From: a virus
IMG/VR virus record: IMGVR_UViG_3300046655_000597
Span: 1-46,458 of that record
Direction: 5' to 3' (one strand)
Length of the DNA: 46,458 nucleotides
Of the stretch, positions 39,647-46,458 are shown piece by piece. The position numbers and the translations under genes were made by a program. The notes beneath the pieces are model-generated. The model was given only the letters and a program-made list of their open reading frames with translations, had not been told where the DNA came from and did not search any database. The stretch's first letter is position 1. Each line of letters starts with the position of its first letter.

Positions 39647-41389
39647 TTAGATGTTTACGTCACCCTGATACCGACTTGTCCACATCGTCAAAGAATATTT
39701 AACACCAGACTTTAACGGATTGACCTTATGCCCGTGCGTAACTGCGCTTGGAAACAAGATGCAATGCCCCAAGGGAACATTGATATTTGAAAAATTCTGA
39801 TGTGGGAATACTAATTCCGCACCCTCATAATCTTCATTAAGCTTTACACTTCCAGTAACCAAAGACGCATCAGTATGAAATCCAAGGCTGGTTTGCGTAT
39901 CCATCGCATAACGCATCGTAAAAGCATCGCGCAAACCTATGTGTTCCATTGGTGTCCATTTGCTTTCTGCGATCTTTCCAAAGCGATCTTTCCACGCCGC
40001 CTCAAGCTCTCCCCATATCCCAAGCTTGTCGGCCCTAATCTCTTGCGCGGGGAACTTATCTCCCGCCATTTGGCCCCATCCACCTAGTGCCTCAGATTTT
40101 GCAATGATTTCTCTGCATTGCGCCTCTGACAAAAAAGGAACGACAAGAATATCTTTTGCGACCTCATCATAACTCAAAGAATTTACTGGCGGGCTTTCAA
40201 TAGCGTTTTGAATATATCCAAACTTATCAGCTAACGAATTGAACCTAGCCTTTGCATCATCGCCGCCATTTCCGTGATATATGCAGGGGCAACACATGCC
40301 GTTAGATATTTGCTGACCGTCATAGCTGACCTCATCATCGCACTGAAAGATATATCCCTCATGGTCAAGTTTTACGTTTAAGCCATTAGCCCCAAGAAAC
40401 CGCTTCTGCATCCATAGCTGATCGTCTTGGTCATTTGCTATGGTCTCGCTAAAGAAGTGATTGAGCCGTGCTACCTTTCCCATATAAACACCGCTGTTGA
40501 GATATTTATATGGCGTAGGCGTCATAGGAAACTGAGGGGCTATTGTCGGCTCAGGCCAGCAAGATTTTTCCGCTGCAAATAAAATATCGCAATCAAACCC
40601 ATCAAAACGCTCTTTGATCGAATGAATGTTATCTGTAAATAAAACATCGTACCCATCAACGAAAAGAACCGTATCTGCATCAGGTAAGGTTTGAATATGG
40701 CTGCGAACAAGGTTTATCTTATGACCCCCGCCCTGCCCTTCCATCGTGCCGCCGCCCCATTCGACGCCCTGTCCTAGATTTAAATACGTTATACCGTGGC
40801 GCTTGGCTGATTGCTCAAGACCCCACATTTTATTTTCATCCGTTCCAACAGTAATAATATGAGTTTGCATTGATCCACCTTCAATTTCACTTGGCCTCAC
40901 TGACCGTGGTATTTGCTTAACAAGTTCTGGCTTATAAAAATAGTTAAAAGAATTTTTAAGCTTCAAGGGCAACCACTCATCGGCGGGAATAATATTTTCA
41001 GCGAACCCCTCGCATAACATGGCGGCGGTCTTTGGAGTTATGGCATAAGCGTGAGCGTTATACCAATATCCAAGGCTGTTTTCCCTATGGCCTAGCCAAA
41101 CGCTATCATGAGACTTTAAAAACCCTTCAATCTCCGCGACATCAAAAGAAGAAAAAACCACATCTTCCTCAAGCACGATCCCCGCAACACCAGAAGCGGC
41201 AATCTTTTGCCACACACGAAAATGGCTCACTGAGCAGCCAAATTCAGTTTTAAGCAACCCTCGACCTAGAAGTGGATCAACCCATGCTCTATCGGGCTTA
41301 CAATCGCTCTCTGCTATTATTTGCGCCCAATCCTTCCCCCTTGCGTCGAAAGCATCGCCATGCAGAGAGATTTGATAGACTATTGCCAC
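39647..41389 (-). CDS. Three-domain collagen-modifying enzyme: GT25-like + PLOD glycosyltransferase-like + lysyl hydroxylase-like
   Basis: A 580-residue protein. Residues 1-170 look like a GT25-family galactosyltransferase (GCSVSHFRVWQ at 51-61; VLEEDVVF at 72-79). Residues 174-375 follow the PLOD glycosyltransferase plan (FVDGYDVLF with Asp245 and Asp248; LFAAEKSCWP; YKYLNSGVYMG; DDQLWM; YHGNGG). Residues 410-580 are a 2-oxoglutarate oxygenase like the lysyl hydroxylase end of PLOD: His505-x-Asp507 (GFHTDASL), distal His554 (THGHKV) and Lys564 where PLOD has the 2-oxoglutarate-binding Arg. Family knowledge: these domains hydroxylate collagen lysine, then add galactose and glucose. The collagen-like fibre encoded 1 kb upstream in the same operon is the obvious substrate. 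Confidence 0.8.
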   Translation of the reverse strand: MAIVYQISLHGDAFDARGKDWAQIIAESDCKPDRAWVDPLLGRGLLKTEFGCSVSHFRVWQKIAASGVAGIVLEEDVVFSSFDVAEIEGFLKSHDSVWLGHRENSLGYWYNAHAYAITPKTAAMLCEGFAENIIPADEWLPLKLKNSFNYFYKPELVKQIPRSVRPSEIEGGSMQTHIITVGTDENKMWGLEQSAKRHGITYLNLGQGVEWGGGTMEGQGGGHKINLVRSHIQTLPDADTVLFVDGYDVLFTDNIHSIKERFDGFDCDILFAAEKSCWPEPTIAPQFPMTPTPYKYLNSGVYMGKVARLNHFFSETIANDQDDQLWMQKRFLGANGLNVKLDHEGYIFQCDDEVSYDGQQISNGMCCPCIYHGNGGDDAKARFNSLADKFGYIQNAIESPPVNSLSYDEVAKDILVVPFLSEAQCREIIAKSEALGGWGQMAGDKFPAQEIRADKLGIWGELEAAWKDRFGKIAESKWTPMEHIGLRDAFTMRYAMDTQTSLGFHTDASLVTGSVKLNEDYEGAELVFPHQNFSNINVPLGHCILFPSAVTHGHKVNPLKSGVKYSLTMWTSRYQGDVNI

Positions 41390-41925
41390 CTTGGGCCTTC
41401 AAACCAAGCAACAAGACTTTTTCTTGTGCCGCTTGTTATTGGCAACACCCTGTGCTGCAAATAGCTAGGGAAAACTAGAACAGTTCCCTTGAGGCGGGAA
41501 GAAGCGTCTGGCGTTTGACATTCCGCAAACTCAAAGCCCCCACCCTCATATTCACTTGGGTCTGAAAGCTGCACTGTAACGCTCAACTTCCTATCCCTCA
41601 AATCGTCACCATTCCAGTGCACATCTATGTGCCAATCGTAATGACCGCCCTTATTGGCATGATATTCTGTAAACTGAATGTCGCATATATTTTCTACTTG
41701 GCAATAAAAAGCGTTATCGTTTGCAGCCTTTACATATTTCCAAAGAATATTCTGAACGGCCTCATTCCCACTAAGCCACGCGACATCGCTTGATCGAACA
41801 CTTGCGTCTGAATTATCAAAAGTTGTTGCCGCTTGCGTATCAAGCTTTGCGGCCTCTGAAAATATTAGAGATATATCTTGATCTGACAAACCGCCCGACC
41901 ACATCTGCCAATTTTGACGGGTCAT
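41380..41925 (-). CDS. PKHD-type Fe(II)/2-oxoglutarate hydroxylase
   Basis: A 181-residue protein of the prolyl-4-hydroxylase-like superfamily. It has the YDWHIDVHW motif (His99-x-Asp101), distal His158 (PSYLQHRVLP) and Arg168 (GTRKSLVAWFEGP). The N-terminus NWQMWSGGLS is typical of phage PKHD proteins. It overlaps the three-domain enzyme by 10 bases, so the two are co-translated. Its substrate could be the collagen-like fibre, but every proline in that repeat is in the X position, so classical Y-position prolyl hydroxylation does not fit. Confidence 0.82.
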   Translation of the reverse strand: MTRQNWQMWSGGLSDQDISLIFSEAAKLDTQAATTFDNSDASVRSSDVAWLSGNEAVQNILWKYVKAANDNAFYCQVENICDIQFTEYHANKGGHYDWHIDVHWNGDDLRDRKLSVTVQLSDPSEYEGGGFEFAECQTPDASSRLKGTVLVFPSYLQHRVLPITSGTRKSLVAWFEGPRWQ

Positions 41926-41937
41926 TATATTTCCTTT

Positions 41938-42324
41938 TTAATAAGCTACCCATCCAGTAGAATTGTCGGCCTGATAAGCATTCTCATCCCAATCAAAAAG
42001 GGTATCTTCCACGACTGGAACTGGAATGGGCGGCTCCCAAAGATATGTGTCTGAATTGAGTGTCCAGCTATGGTATGGCTGTGGCTCGTAAAATCCTACG
42101 CCATCATATTTCCAGCCAACACCAGCAAAGTTTTTTCGCAAAGCCTTTGTCTGGTCAGAGGATGGGTTGTTGCTGTTAGGTTCGTAATGAACGCCGCCCC
42201 TAGTATTATATGAACACTTTACCCAATCACCCGCAGATGTATCGACAAAGGTGTCAAAAAAATCTGCTTTAGCTACGATAACATTGAGCACCGTTCCATC
42301 TAATACTTTTGCATAATGACCCAT
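41938..42324 (-). CDS. Marine-phage structural/fibre-associated protein
   Basis: A 128-residue protein of a type common in cyanophages and other marine phages: HYAKVLDGTVLNVIVA, VKCSYNTRGGVHY, a central YDGVGFYEPQPYHSW and a C-terminal LFDWDENAYQ. It follows the collagen-like fibre gene by 12 bases. It may be a fibre cap or assembly factor. The exact role is not known. Confidence 0.6.
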   Translation of the reverse strand: MGHYAKVLDGTVLNVIVAKADFFDTFVDTSAGDWVKCSYNTRGGVHYEPNSNNPSSDQTKALRKNFAGVGWKYDGVGFYEPQPYHSWTLNSDTYLWEPPIPVPVVEDTLFDWDENAYQADNSTGWVAY

Positions 42325-42336
42325 TTTATTTTCCTA

Positions 42337-45084
42337 CTAACTTACCGTGAAAGTGCCAGAGGACGTAAACTTATGGTATGTGTAGCCACCAGATGAAGTT
42401 ATAGTGCCACCTGTAGCCGCAGTCCCGCCAGCATATCTTATAACAACAACCCCAGAGCCACCATTTGCACCAAATCCAGTTGCTACATAAATCTGGCCCG
42501 AGCCGCCACCACCGCCGCCGCCAGTGTTCGCAGTTCCTGAAACAGCACCAACAGCGTAACCTCTAGCTCCTTTACCGCCGCCGCCAGAACCGCCAGTTCC
42601 ACCGTCTCCAGAGTTGCTATTGTTGCCACCGCCGCCACCGCCAGCTACGGTTATAAAGCTATTCCAAGTGTAACCTGAGCCACCGCTGCCGCCATAATAG
42701 TTAGACCCATTGCTGCCACTGCTACTTTTACCGCCGCCGCCGCCGCCAGACAAACCAGCACCGCCGTAGCCATTTCCACCAGAGTTACCTTGCCCAGATG
42801 TACCAGATGCACCACTTGTATATGATTGAGATGCACCACCGCCGCCAGATCCACCAGATAAAGCTGGTCCAGCAGGGGTTCCAAGAGTAGCGCCTCTACC
42901 TCCACCAGTTGCAGTGCCTAGAGCGCCCGCAGAACTATTAGTTCCGCTTGATACAGAACCAGAGGATGCTCCACCACCACCAATAACTATAGAGGATGAT
43001 CCTGATGTTAACGCACCGTTTATTTCAAGAGCGCCACCAGCGCCACCGCCGCCAGATCTGTTAATCCCTCCTGCACCGCCCCCTGCTACAACCAACACAT
43101 CAACAACCAAAAACCCTAAAGCACTCGCAATAGTTGATTGCGTTGTGCTGTCTAAAGAAGCAATGTTCTGTAATTGCCGACCTGTGCTAATTACATCAGT
43201 TCCTTGTATTTCAAGCATATCAACATTTACAACGCCGCTGCGAACCTCAAGGCTTTCATTGCCACCCGCCACAACGCGCCACTGGTTTGCACTGTGAAAC
43301 TGCATGTAGGTGTCAGTGTCACCCGTATGGTATATGGCATTAGCAAGATATATATCATTTATGTTATTTGGACCCGCTGGGCCAGTAGGTCCAGTTGGGC
43401 CTGTCGGGCCAGTTGGTCCTGTGCTGCCGCCTGATCCAGTCTGTCCTTTTTGCCCCTTCTGGCCCTTAGCTCCTGTTGATCCGCCCCCACCTGTTGGGCC
43501 TGTCGGACCAGTTGGGCCAGTTTGTCCTTTTTGCCCTTTTTGCCCAGTAGACCCGCCGCCGCCTGTGGGTCCGGTGTTCCCAGTTTGACCTTTCTGTCCT
43601 TTTTGCCCTTGCGGGCCTGAGGCGCCTGTTGGTCCTGTGTTGCCAGTCTGGCCCTTTTGGCCCTTTTGGCCCTTAGCGCCAGCTGGGCCTGTGGCTCCTG
43701 TCGGTCCTGTGTTGCCAACCTCGCCTTTTTGTCCTTTGGCCCCCGTCGGGCCTGTTGGGCCTGTAGACCCAGTATTTCCAGTTTGGCCTTTCTGTCCTTT
43801 TTGCCCTTGCGGGCCTGTGTTTCCGACTTCGCCTTTTTGACCCTTAGCCCCTGTGCTTCCAGTACCGCCAGTTGATCCTGTTTGCCCAGTTGGTCCTGTA
43901 GCCCCGACTTCGCCCTTTTGTCCTTTTTGTCCGTTTGGTCCAATCGGTCCTATGCTGCCCGTCGGTCCTGTGTTTCCTACTTCACCCTTCTGACCTTTAG
44001 CGCCATTAGAGCCATTTGAACCTGATGGACCTGTGGCTCCGACTTCGCCTTTTTGGCCTTTAGCTCCTGTCGATCCAGTAGGACCAGTGCTACCCGTAGG
44101 TCCAGTATTGCCGATTTCGCCTTTCTGGCCTTTTGCTCCAGTTGGGCCTGTCGGGCCTGTTTGGCCTGTAGCGCCAATTTCGCCCTTCTGGCCTTTAGCT
44201 CCGTTAGAACCTGCCGCGCCGACTTCACCCTTTTGCCCCTTAGAACCCTGCGGCCCTGTAGGACCCGTTGATCCCTGCGGCCCTTGGAGCGCAACATTCG
44301 CAACGGTTTGCTTTTCCCATGCGCTCGCGCTTACATCATAGATTGGTATGAGATCCGTAGATGATGCGTCAGTTCCCGTAGAGAAGGCCGTGAGTGCGGT
44401 CTTTACGTTTGCCGCATCCGTTACATCCGCGCTTGCTTCAATGCCGTCTAGCTTCGTGCCATCCGCTGCAACATCACGACCGTCAACGGTTCCGCTTGCC
44501 GCAATATTTCCTGTTACACTGATGCCTGTGCTGGTGGTGGCGAGTTTGGTTGCATTGTTGTATCTAAGCTCAACCTCACCATTTGCAATAAATTGTGCTG
44601 TAACTTCATCTGTTGCAGAATTGTAAAACTGAACACGATCAGAGGCCGCAATTCTTAAATTGCCAGTGCCTTGGTCACTAATGTAACTATTCGACCCATC
44701 ATGATAAATCTGTAGGTCAGACCCATTACCAAGGTTAATCTTTTTATTGTCTGGTATATTTAAATTACCGCTTGCATCAGCAATGAAAGCTTTAGAGGCG
44801 GGTTCTGAAACGAAGATATTCTTTGATCCCGCCCCCCAATTTACAGCATTTCCAGAATTAGTTGACGCTATGATAGTTGTTCGCGCTAGTGTCGGCCCCG
44901 TTGTTGAGTAGGTTCCGATGCCAATCTCAAAATCACTATCATCCGTGCAGACGTAATAGGTTGTGTTTCCATTCCCTATAGCTGCAAAGGTTTGGAACCC
45001 ATTTACCGCCCCCGCAAGCGCATAATCGCTTGTGCTGGTTGTGGTTGTGGTTTCCTTGACGCGATCCGCAAATACTAAAGCCAT
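42337..45084 (-). CDS. Collagen-like tail fibre
   Basis: A 915-residue fibre. Residues 1-265 start [15 protein letters not shown], an N-terminal domain shared by marine phage fibres, and include [15 protein letters not shown], a carbohydrate- or trimer-type module. Residues 268-573 are 102 unbroken Gly-X-Y triplets. Lysine occupies Y in 28 triplets and never X; proline occurs only in X (GPT, GPQ, GPA). Many Lys-Gly-Glu steps could form stabilising ion pairs between chains. Residues about 660-915 are glycine-rich (GGGGAGG, GSGGSGG) like polyglycine adhesin tips. The enzymes for lysine modification lie just downstream. Confidence 0.9.
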   Translation of the reverse strand: MALVFADRVKETTTTTSTSDYALAGAVNGFQTFAAIGNGNTTYYVCTDDSDFEIGIGTYSTTGPTLARTTIIASTNSGNAVNWGAGSKNIFVSEPASKAFIADASGNLNIPDNKKINLGNGSDLQIYHDGSNSYISDQGTGNLRIAASDRVQFYNSATDEVTAQFIANGEVELRYNNATKLATTSTGISVTGNIAASGTVDGRDVAADGTKLDGIEASADVTDAANVKTALTAFSTGTDASSTDLIPIYDVSASAWEKQTVANVALQGPQGSTGPTGPQGSKGQKGEVGAAGSNGAKGQKGEIGATGQTGPTGPTGAKGQKGEIGNTGPTGSTGPTGSTGAKGQKGEVGATGPSGSNGSNGAKGQKGEVGNTGPTGSIGPIGPNGQKGQKGEVGATGPTGQTGSTGGTGSTGAKGQKGEVGNTGPQGQKGQKGQTGNTGSTGPTGPTGAKGQKGEVGNTGPTGATGPAGAKGQKGQKGQTGNTGPTGASGPQGQKGQKGQTGNTGPTGGGGSTGQKGQKGQTGPTGPTGPTGGGGSTGAKGQKGQKGQTGSGGSTGPTGPTGPTGPTGPAGPNNINDIYLANAIYHTGDTDTYMQFHSANQWRVVAGGNESLEVRSGVVNVDMLEIQGTDVISTGRQLQNIASLDSTTQSTIASALGFLVVDVLVVAGGGAGGINRSGGGGAGGALEINGALTSGSSSIVIGGGGASSGSVSSGTNSSAGALGTATGGGRGATLGTPAGPALSGGSGGGGASQSYTSGASGTSGQGNSGGNGYGGAGLSGGGGGGKSSSGSNGSNYYGGSGGSGYTWNSFITVAGGGGGGNNSNSGDGGTGGSGGGGKGARGYAVGAVSGTANTGGGGGGGSGQIYVATGFGANGGSGVVVIRYAGGTAATGGTITSSGGYTYHKFTSSGTFTVS
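43366..44283 (-). repeat. Collagen-like triplet repeat region
   Basis: These 918 bases encode the 102 Gly-X-Y triplets (residues 268-573). A recurring block of about five to eight triplets ending GAK-GQK-GE(V/I) or GQK-GQK-GQT appears at least a dozen times, so the repeat grew by block duplication. The opposite strand reads as proline-rich shadow frames. Confidence 0.9.
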
Positions 45085-45107
45085 AGCAGCCCCCTAATTG
45101 AAATTAC

Positions 45108-45479
45108 TTATGCAGGGTCTGGGATACCTATGTCAAAAGTCGCAAGGGTAAATGTGTTTCCAGATGTAACAGCCTGAGAAGCCGTAAGAGCGCCCGTAGC
45201 AAGCAAACGACTATTGTTGGTATCTACAAGCGCATAATGCGTTGCCGTGCCTGTCGCGGTTACTGAGCCGTCTGTAATAGATGCCACCGCAACCTTACGC
45301 CCGCCACCGCTTCGATCCGCAGGTGCGCCGATTGAAAGGCTGGTTGAATTTCCTAGCGCAAAGGTAGAATTTGCCTCTGCATAGGTTGAAGCTTCCTGTG
45401 AGGTAACAAGAACTTTATTTGCTTCGGTGTCTAAAGTCGTAAGGCCATTATCAAAGACCCTGTTGTTTAAAGTAGCCAT
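45108..45479 (-). CDS. Small virion-type protein
   Basis: A 123-residue protein rich in Thr, Ala and Ser (ATLNNRVFDNGLTTLDTEAN, FALGNSTSLSIGAP, VAVASITDGSVTATG). Proteins with this opening occur in other marine phages next to fibre genes and are probably structural. It is beta-rich with no charged clusters. No biochemical function is known to me. Confidence 0.6.
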   Translation of the reverse strand: MATLNNRVFDNGLTTLDTEANKVLVTSQEASTYAEANSTFALGNSTSLSIGAPADRSGGGRKVAVASITDGSVTATGTATHYALVDTNNSRLLATGALTASQAVTSGNTFTLATFDIGIPDPA

Positions 45480-45534
45480 ATCATAAGTCTCCTTTTTGGC
45501 GATACTGGGAACGTATCATATAAAGCGTTTTACA

Positions 45535-45915
45535 TCAATCGGGCTTTGAGGGCCAAGAAATGCTAGTTGGAAATCCAGATTGCTCGGGAACATTCAAAAG
45601 GTCTATTCGATATTGCGTCCATTCTGCTTGCTTTTCAGACGTCAATTCTGTCCACCTGAGATTGTTTGAAGCTATGGGATCTACCTCAGAAACAAGCTTT
45701 CCATTTCTTTCCACCCTTGCGCGATCTGAAAGAACACTTACTTTTCTATCTGCATTTTCGACCCATGCACCATTAACGTAATCGTAATATTCTTCTGGCC
45801 TTACCTCAACCTCAATAGCACCCTCTGGCCTTGGATGATTTTCTAAAAACTTTTCTGACGGGATAGATATTTCAACAAAATAAGACCCATCACTTTGTAC
45901 AAAAAAAGATTTCAT
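45535..45915 (-). CDS. Probable tail fibre assembly protein
   Basis: A 126-residue protein directly downstream of the tip attachment protein. N-terminal FFVQSDGSYFVEISIP, central YYDYVNGAWVENAD, and a C-terminal LTSEKQAEWTQYRIDLLNVPEQ resemble tail fibre assembly/chaperone proteins (the tryptophan-containing EW..YR..L helix is typical). It would help fold or attach fibres. Confidence 0.6.
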   Translation of the reverse strand: MKSFFVQSDGSYFVEISIPSEKFLENHPRPEGAIEVEVRPEEYYDYVNGAWVENADRKVSVLSDRARVERNGKLVSEVDPIASNNLRWTELTSEKQAEWTQYRIDLLNVPEQSGFPTSISWPSKPD

Positions 45916-45919
45916 CTTA

Positions 45920-46458
45920 TTACCTCAATTCAGCCCATATATAAGGTGTACCACCTGTTACATAATACCAACCTCCGACTGGAACTATTGCCCCAGCGTA
46001 ATTGTTAAACGCCCCTGATGTACCAGTACCGCCCACTTGAACCCCGCCCGTTGTTCCAGTCGGCGTGGTCGATTGAGAGTTCCAAACCCAAAATGCGCCA
46101 GTTCCACTAGATGTTTCACCTACATTTACCAAAATGGGCTTGTCTGTTGTGTTTCTATAATGAACTGATGAAGATCTTCCAGAAGGGAAATCTGTCCATG
46201 TCTGGCCTATACCAATCGGAGAATTTGGACTTAGATAAACCTGCTCAAGGCTTGAGGTTTGAATTTGATAGGTAGCAAAGCCAGCACCGCCATCCCCCCC
46301 AGATGCGCTAAACCTTGCGCTTGCTCCCCCAGAGCCACCGCTCCCTAAAGTTATCGTCAAACGAACATCTGTATATCCAGCCAGCTCAATAAAATCAGTA
46401 GAGTTGGTTCCCGCGCTACCGCCAGAACCGCCAACAGTTGAGCTTGTAAATGTCGAAG
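45920..46458 (-). CDS. Tail tip attachment protein, C-terminal part
   Basis: This is the 3' end of the gene that begins at 3814. Bases 46276-46458 duplicate bases 1-183; the unique 3' part is 45920-46275. It encodes a Gly/Ser-rich stretch (TLGSGGSGGASARFSASGGDGG) and a final beta domain (IGIGQTWTDF, SVHYRNTTDKPILVNVGE, GGWYYVTGGTPYIWAEL). The latter is a common C-terminal fibre-tip module. An in-frame TTG makes this part look like a separate gene, but it is not. Confidence 0.85.
   Translation of the reverse strand, partial: STFTSSTVGGSGGSAGTNSTDFIELAGYTDVRLTITLGSGGSGGASARFSASGGDGGAGFATYQIQTSSLEQVYLSPNSPIGIGQTWTDFPSGRSSSVHYRNTTDKPILVNVGETSSGTGAFWVWNSQSTTPTGTTGGVQVGGTGTSGAFNNYAGAIVPVGGWYYVTGGTPYIWAELR
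46276..46458. repeat. Terminal overlap, right copy
   Basis: Identical to 1-183 except G at 46403 versus A at 128. See the left copy. Confidence 0.9.

Noticed and set aside
43366-44283. Regular short repeats that might suggest a CRISPR array
   Set aside because: The repeats are in-frame coding triplets with no unique spacers of constant length.
43310-44341. Long plus-strand frames rich in Gly-Pro-Val opposite the collagen-like fibre
   Set aside because: They are antisense reflections of the Gly-X-Y codons, have no ribosome sites or coupling, and run against the operon direction.
45920-46360. A separate 146-residue gene at the right end
   Set aside because: Its apparent start is an internal TTG; the frame continues unbroken across the circular joint into the tip attachment gene.

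Overview
The window is the essentially complete genome of a tailed, siphovirus-like bacteriophage, assembled as a circle. The first 183 bases reappear as the last 183 (one difference), so the unique length is 46,275 bp and one large tail gene runs across the junction. There is no integrase, tRNA or CRISPR array. Gene-transfer-agent-like tail proteins, a GTA-type holin and fibre domains familiar from marine phages suggest an aquatic alphaproteobacterial host. That host call is inference from gene families only.

Layout. The minus strand carries the late genes. From about 19.7 kb leftwards these are an O-like replication protein and partner, a terminator, a DNA-modification cluster (FkbM methyltransferase, ParB-like protein, JBP/TET-like dioxygenase, glycosyltransferase), terminase small and large subunits, portal, a MuF protein fused to a zinc metallopeptidase, prohead protease, major capsid protein, a tail-tip protein, an acetyltransferase and a 1389-residue tip attachment protein spanning the window ends. 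Continuing from the right end leftwards come fibre genes, a 915-residue collagen-like fibre, two Fe(II)/2-oxoglutarate hydroxylases (one fused to two glycosyltransferase domains), a 23-residue-repeat protein, a connector with a cupredoxin-like insertion, head-tail joining proteins, tail tube, tail assembly chaperones with a -1 frameshift, tape measure, tail hub, and a membrane/lysis block ending in a GH19 endolysin and a second FkbM methyltransferase at 28.4 kb.

The plus strand carries early genes in two blocks. The main block (20.1-28.3 kb) encodes Gp157, ERF recombinase, SSB, nucleases, a DUF932-like protein, many small DNA-binding-type proteins and a SleB-like hydrolase. A second block of five small genes (9.2-11.2 kb) lies inside the late structural region between MuF and portal. 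Four promoters of one design, each with a 19-bp palindrome over the -35, drive plus-strand genes in both blocks.

Two systems stand out. First, the collagen-like fibre has 102 unbroken Gly-X-Y triplets with 28 lysines, every one in the Y position before Gly. Beside it lies an enzyme that joins a GT25-like domain, a PLOD-like glycosyltransferase domain and a lysyl-hydroxylase-like domain. Together they look like a self-contained collagen hydroxylation and glycosylation system. Second, a JBP/TET-like dioxygenase is translationally coupled to a glycosyltransferase just upstream of the terminase, with no DNA methyltransferase in sight. This suggests glycosylated oxidised pyrimidines in phage DNA, possibly a base-J-like pathway.
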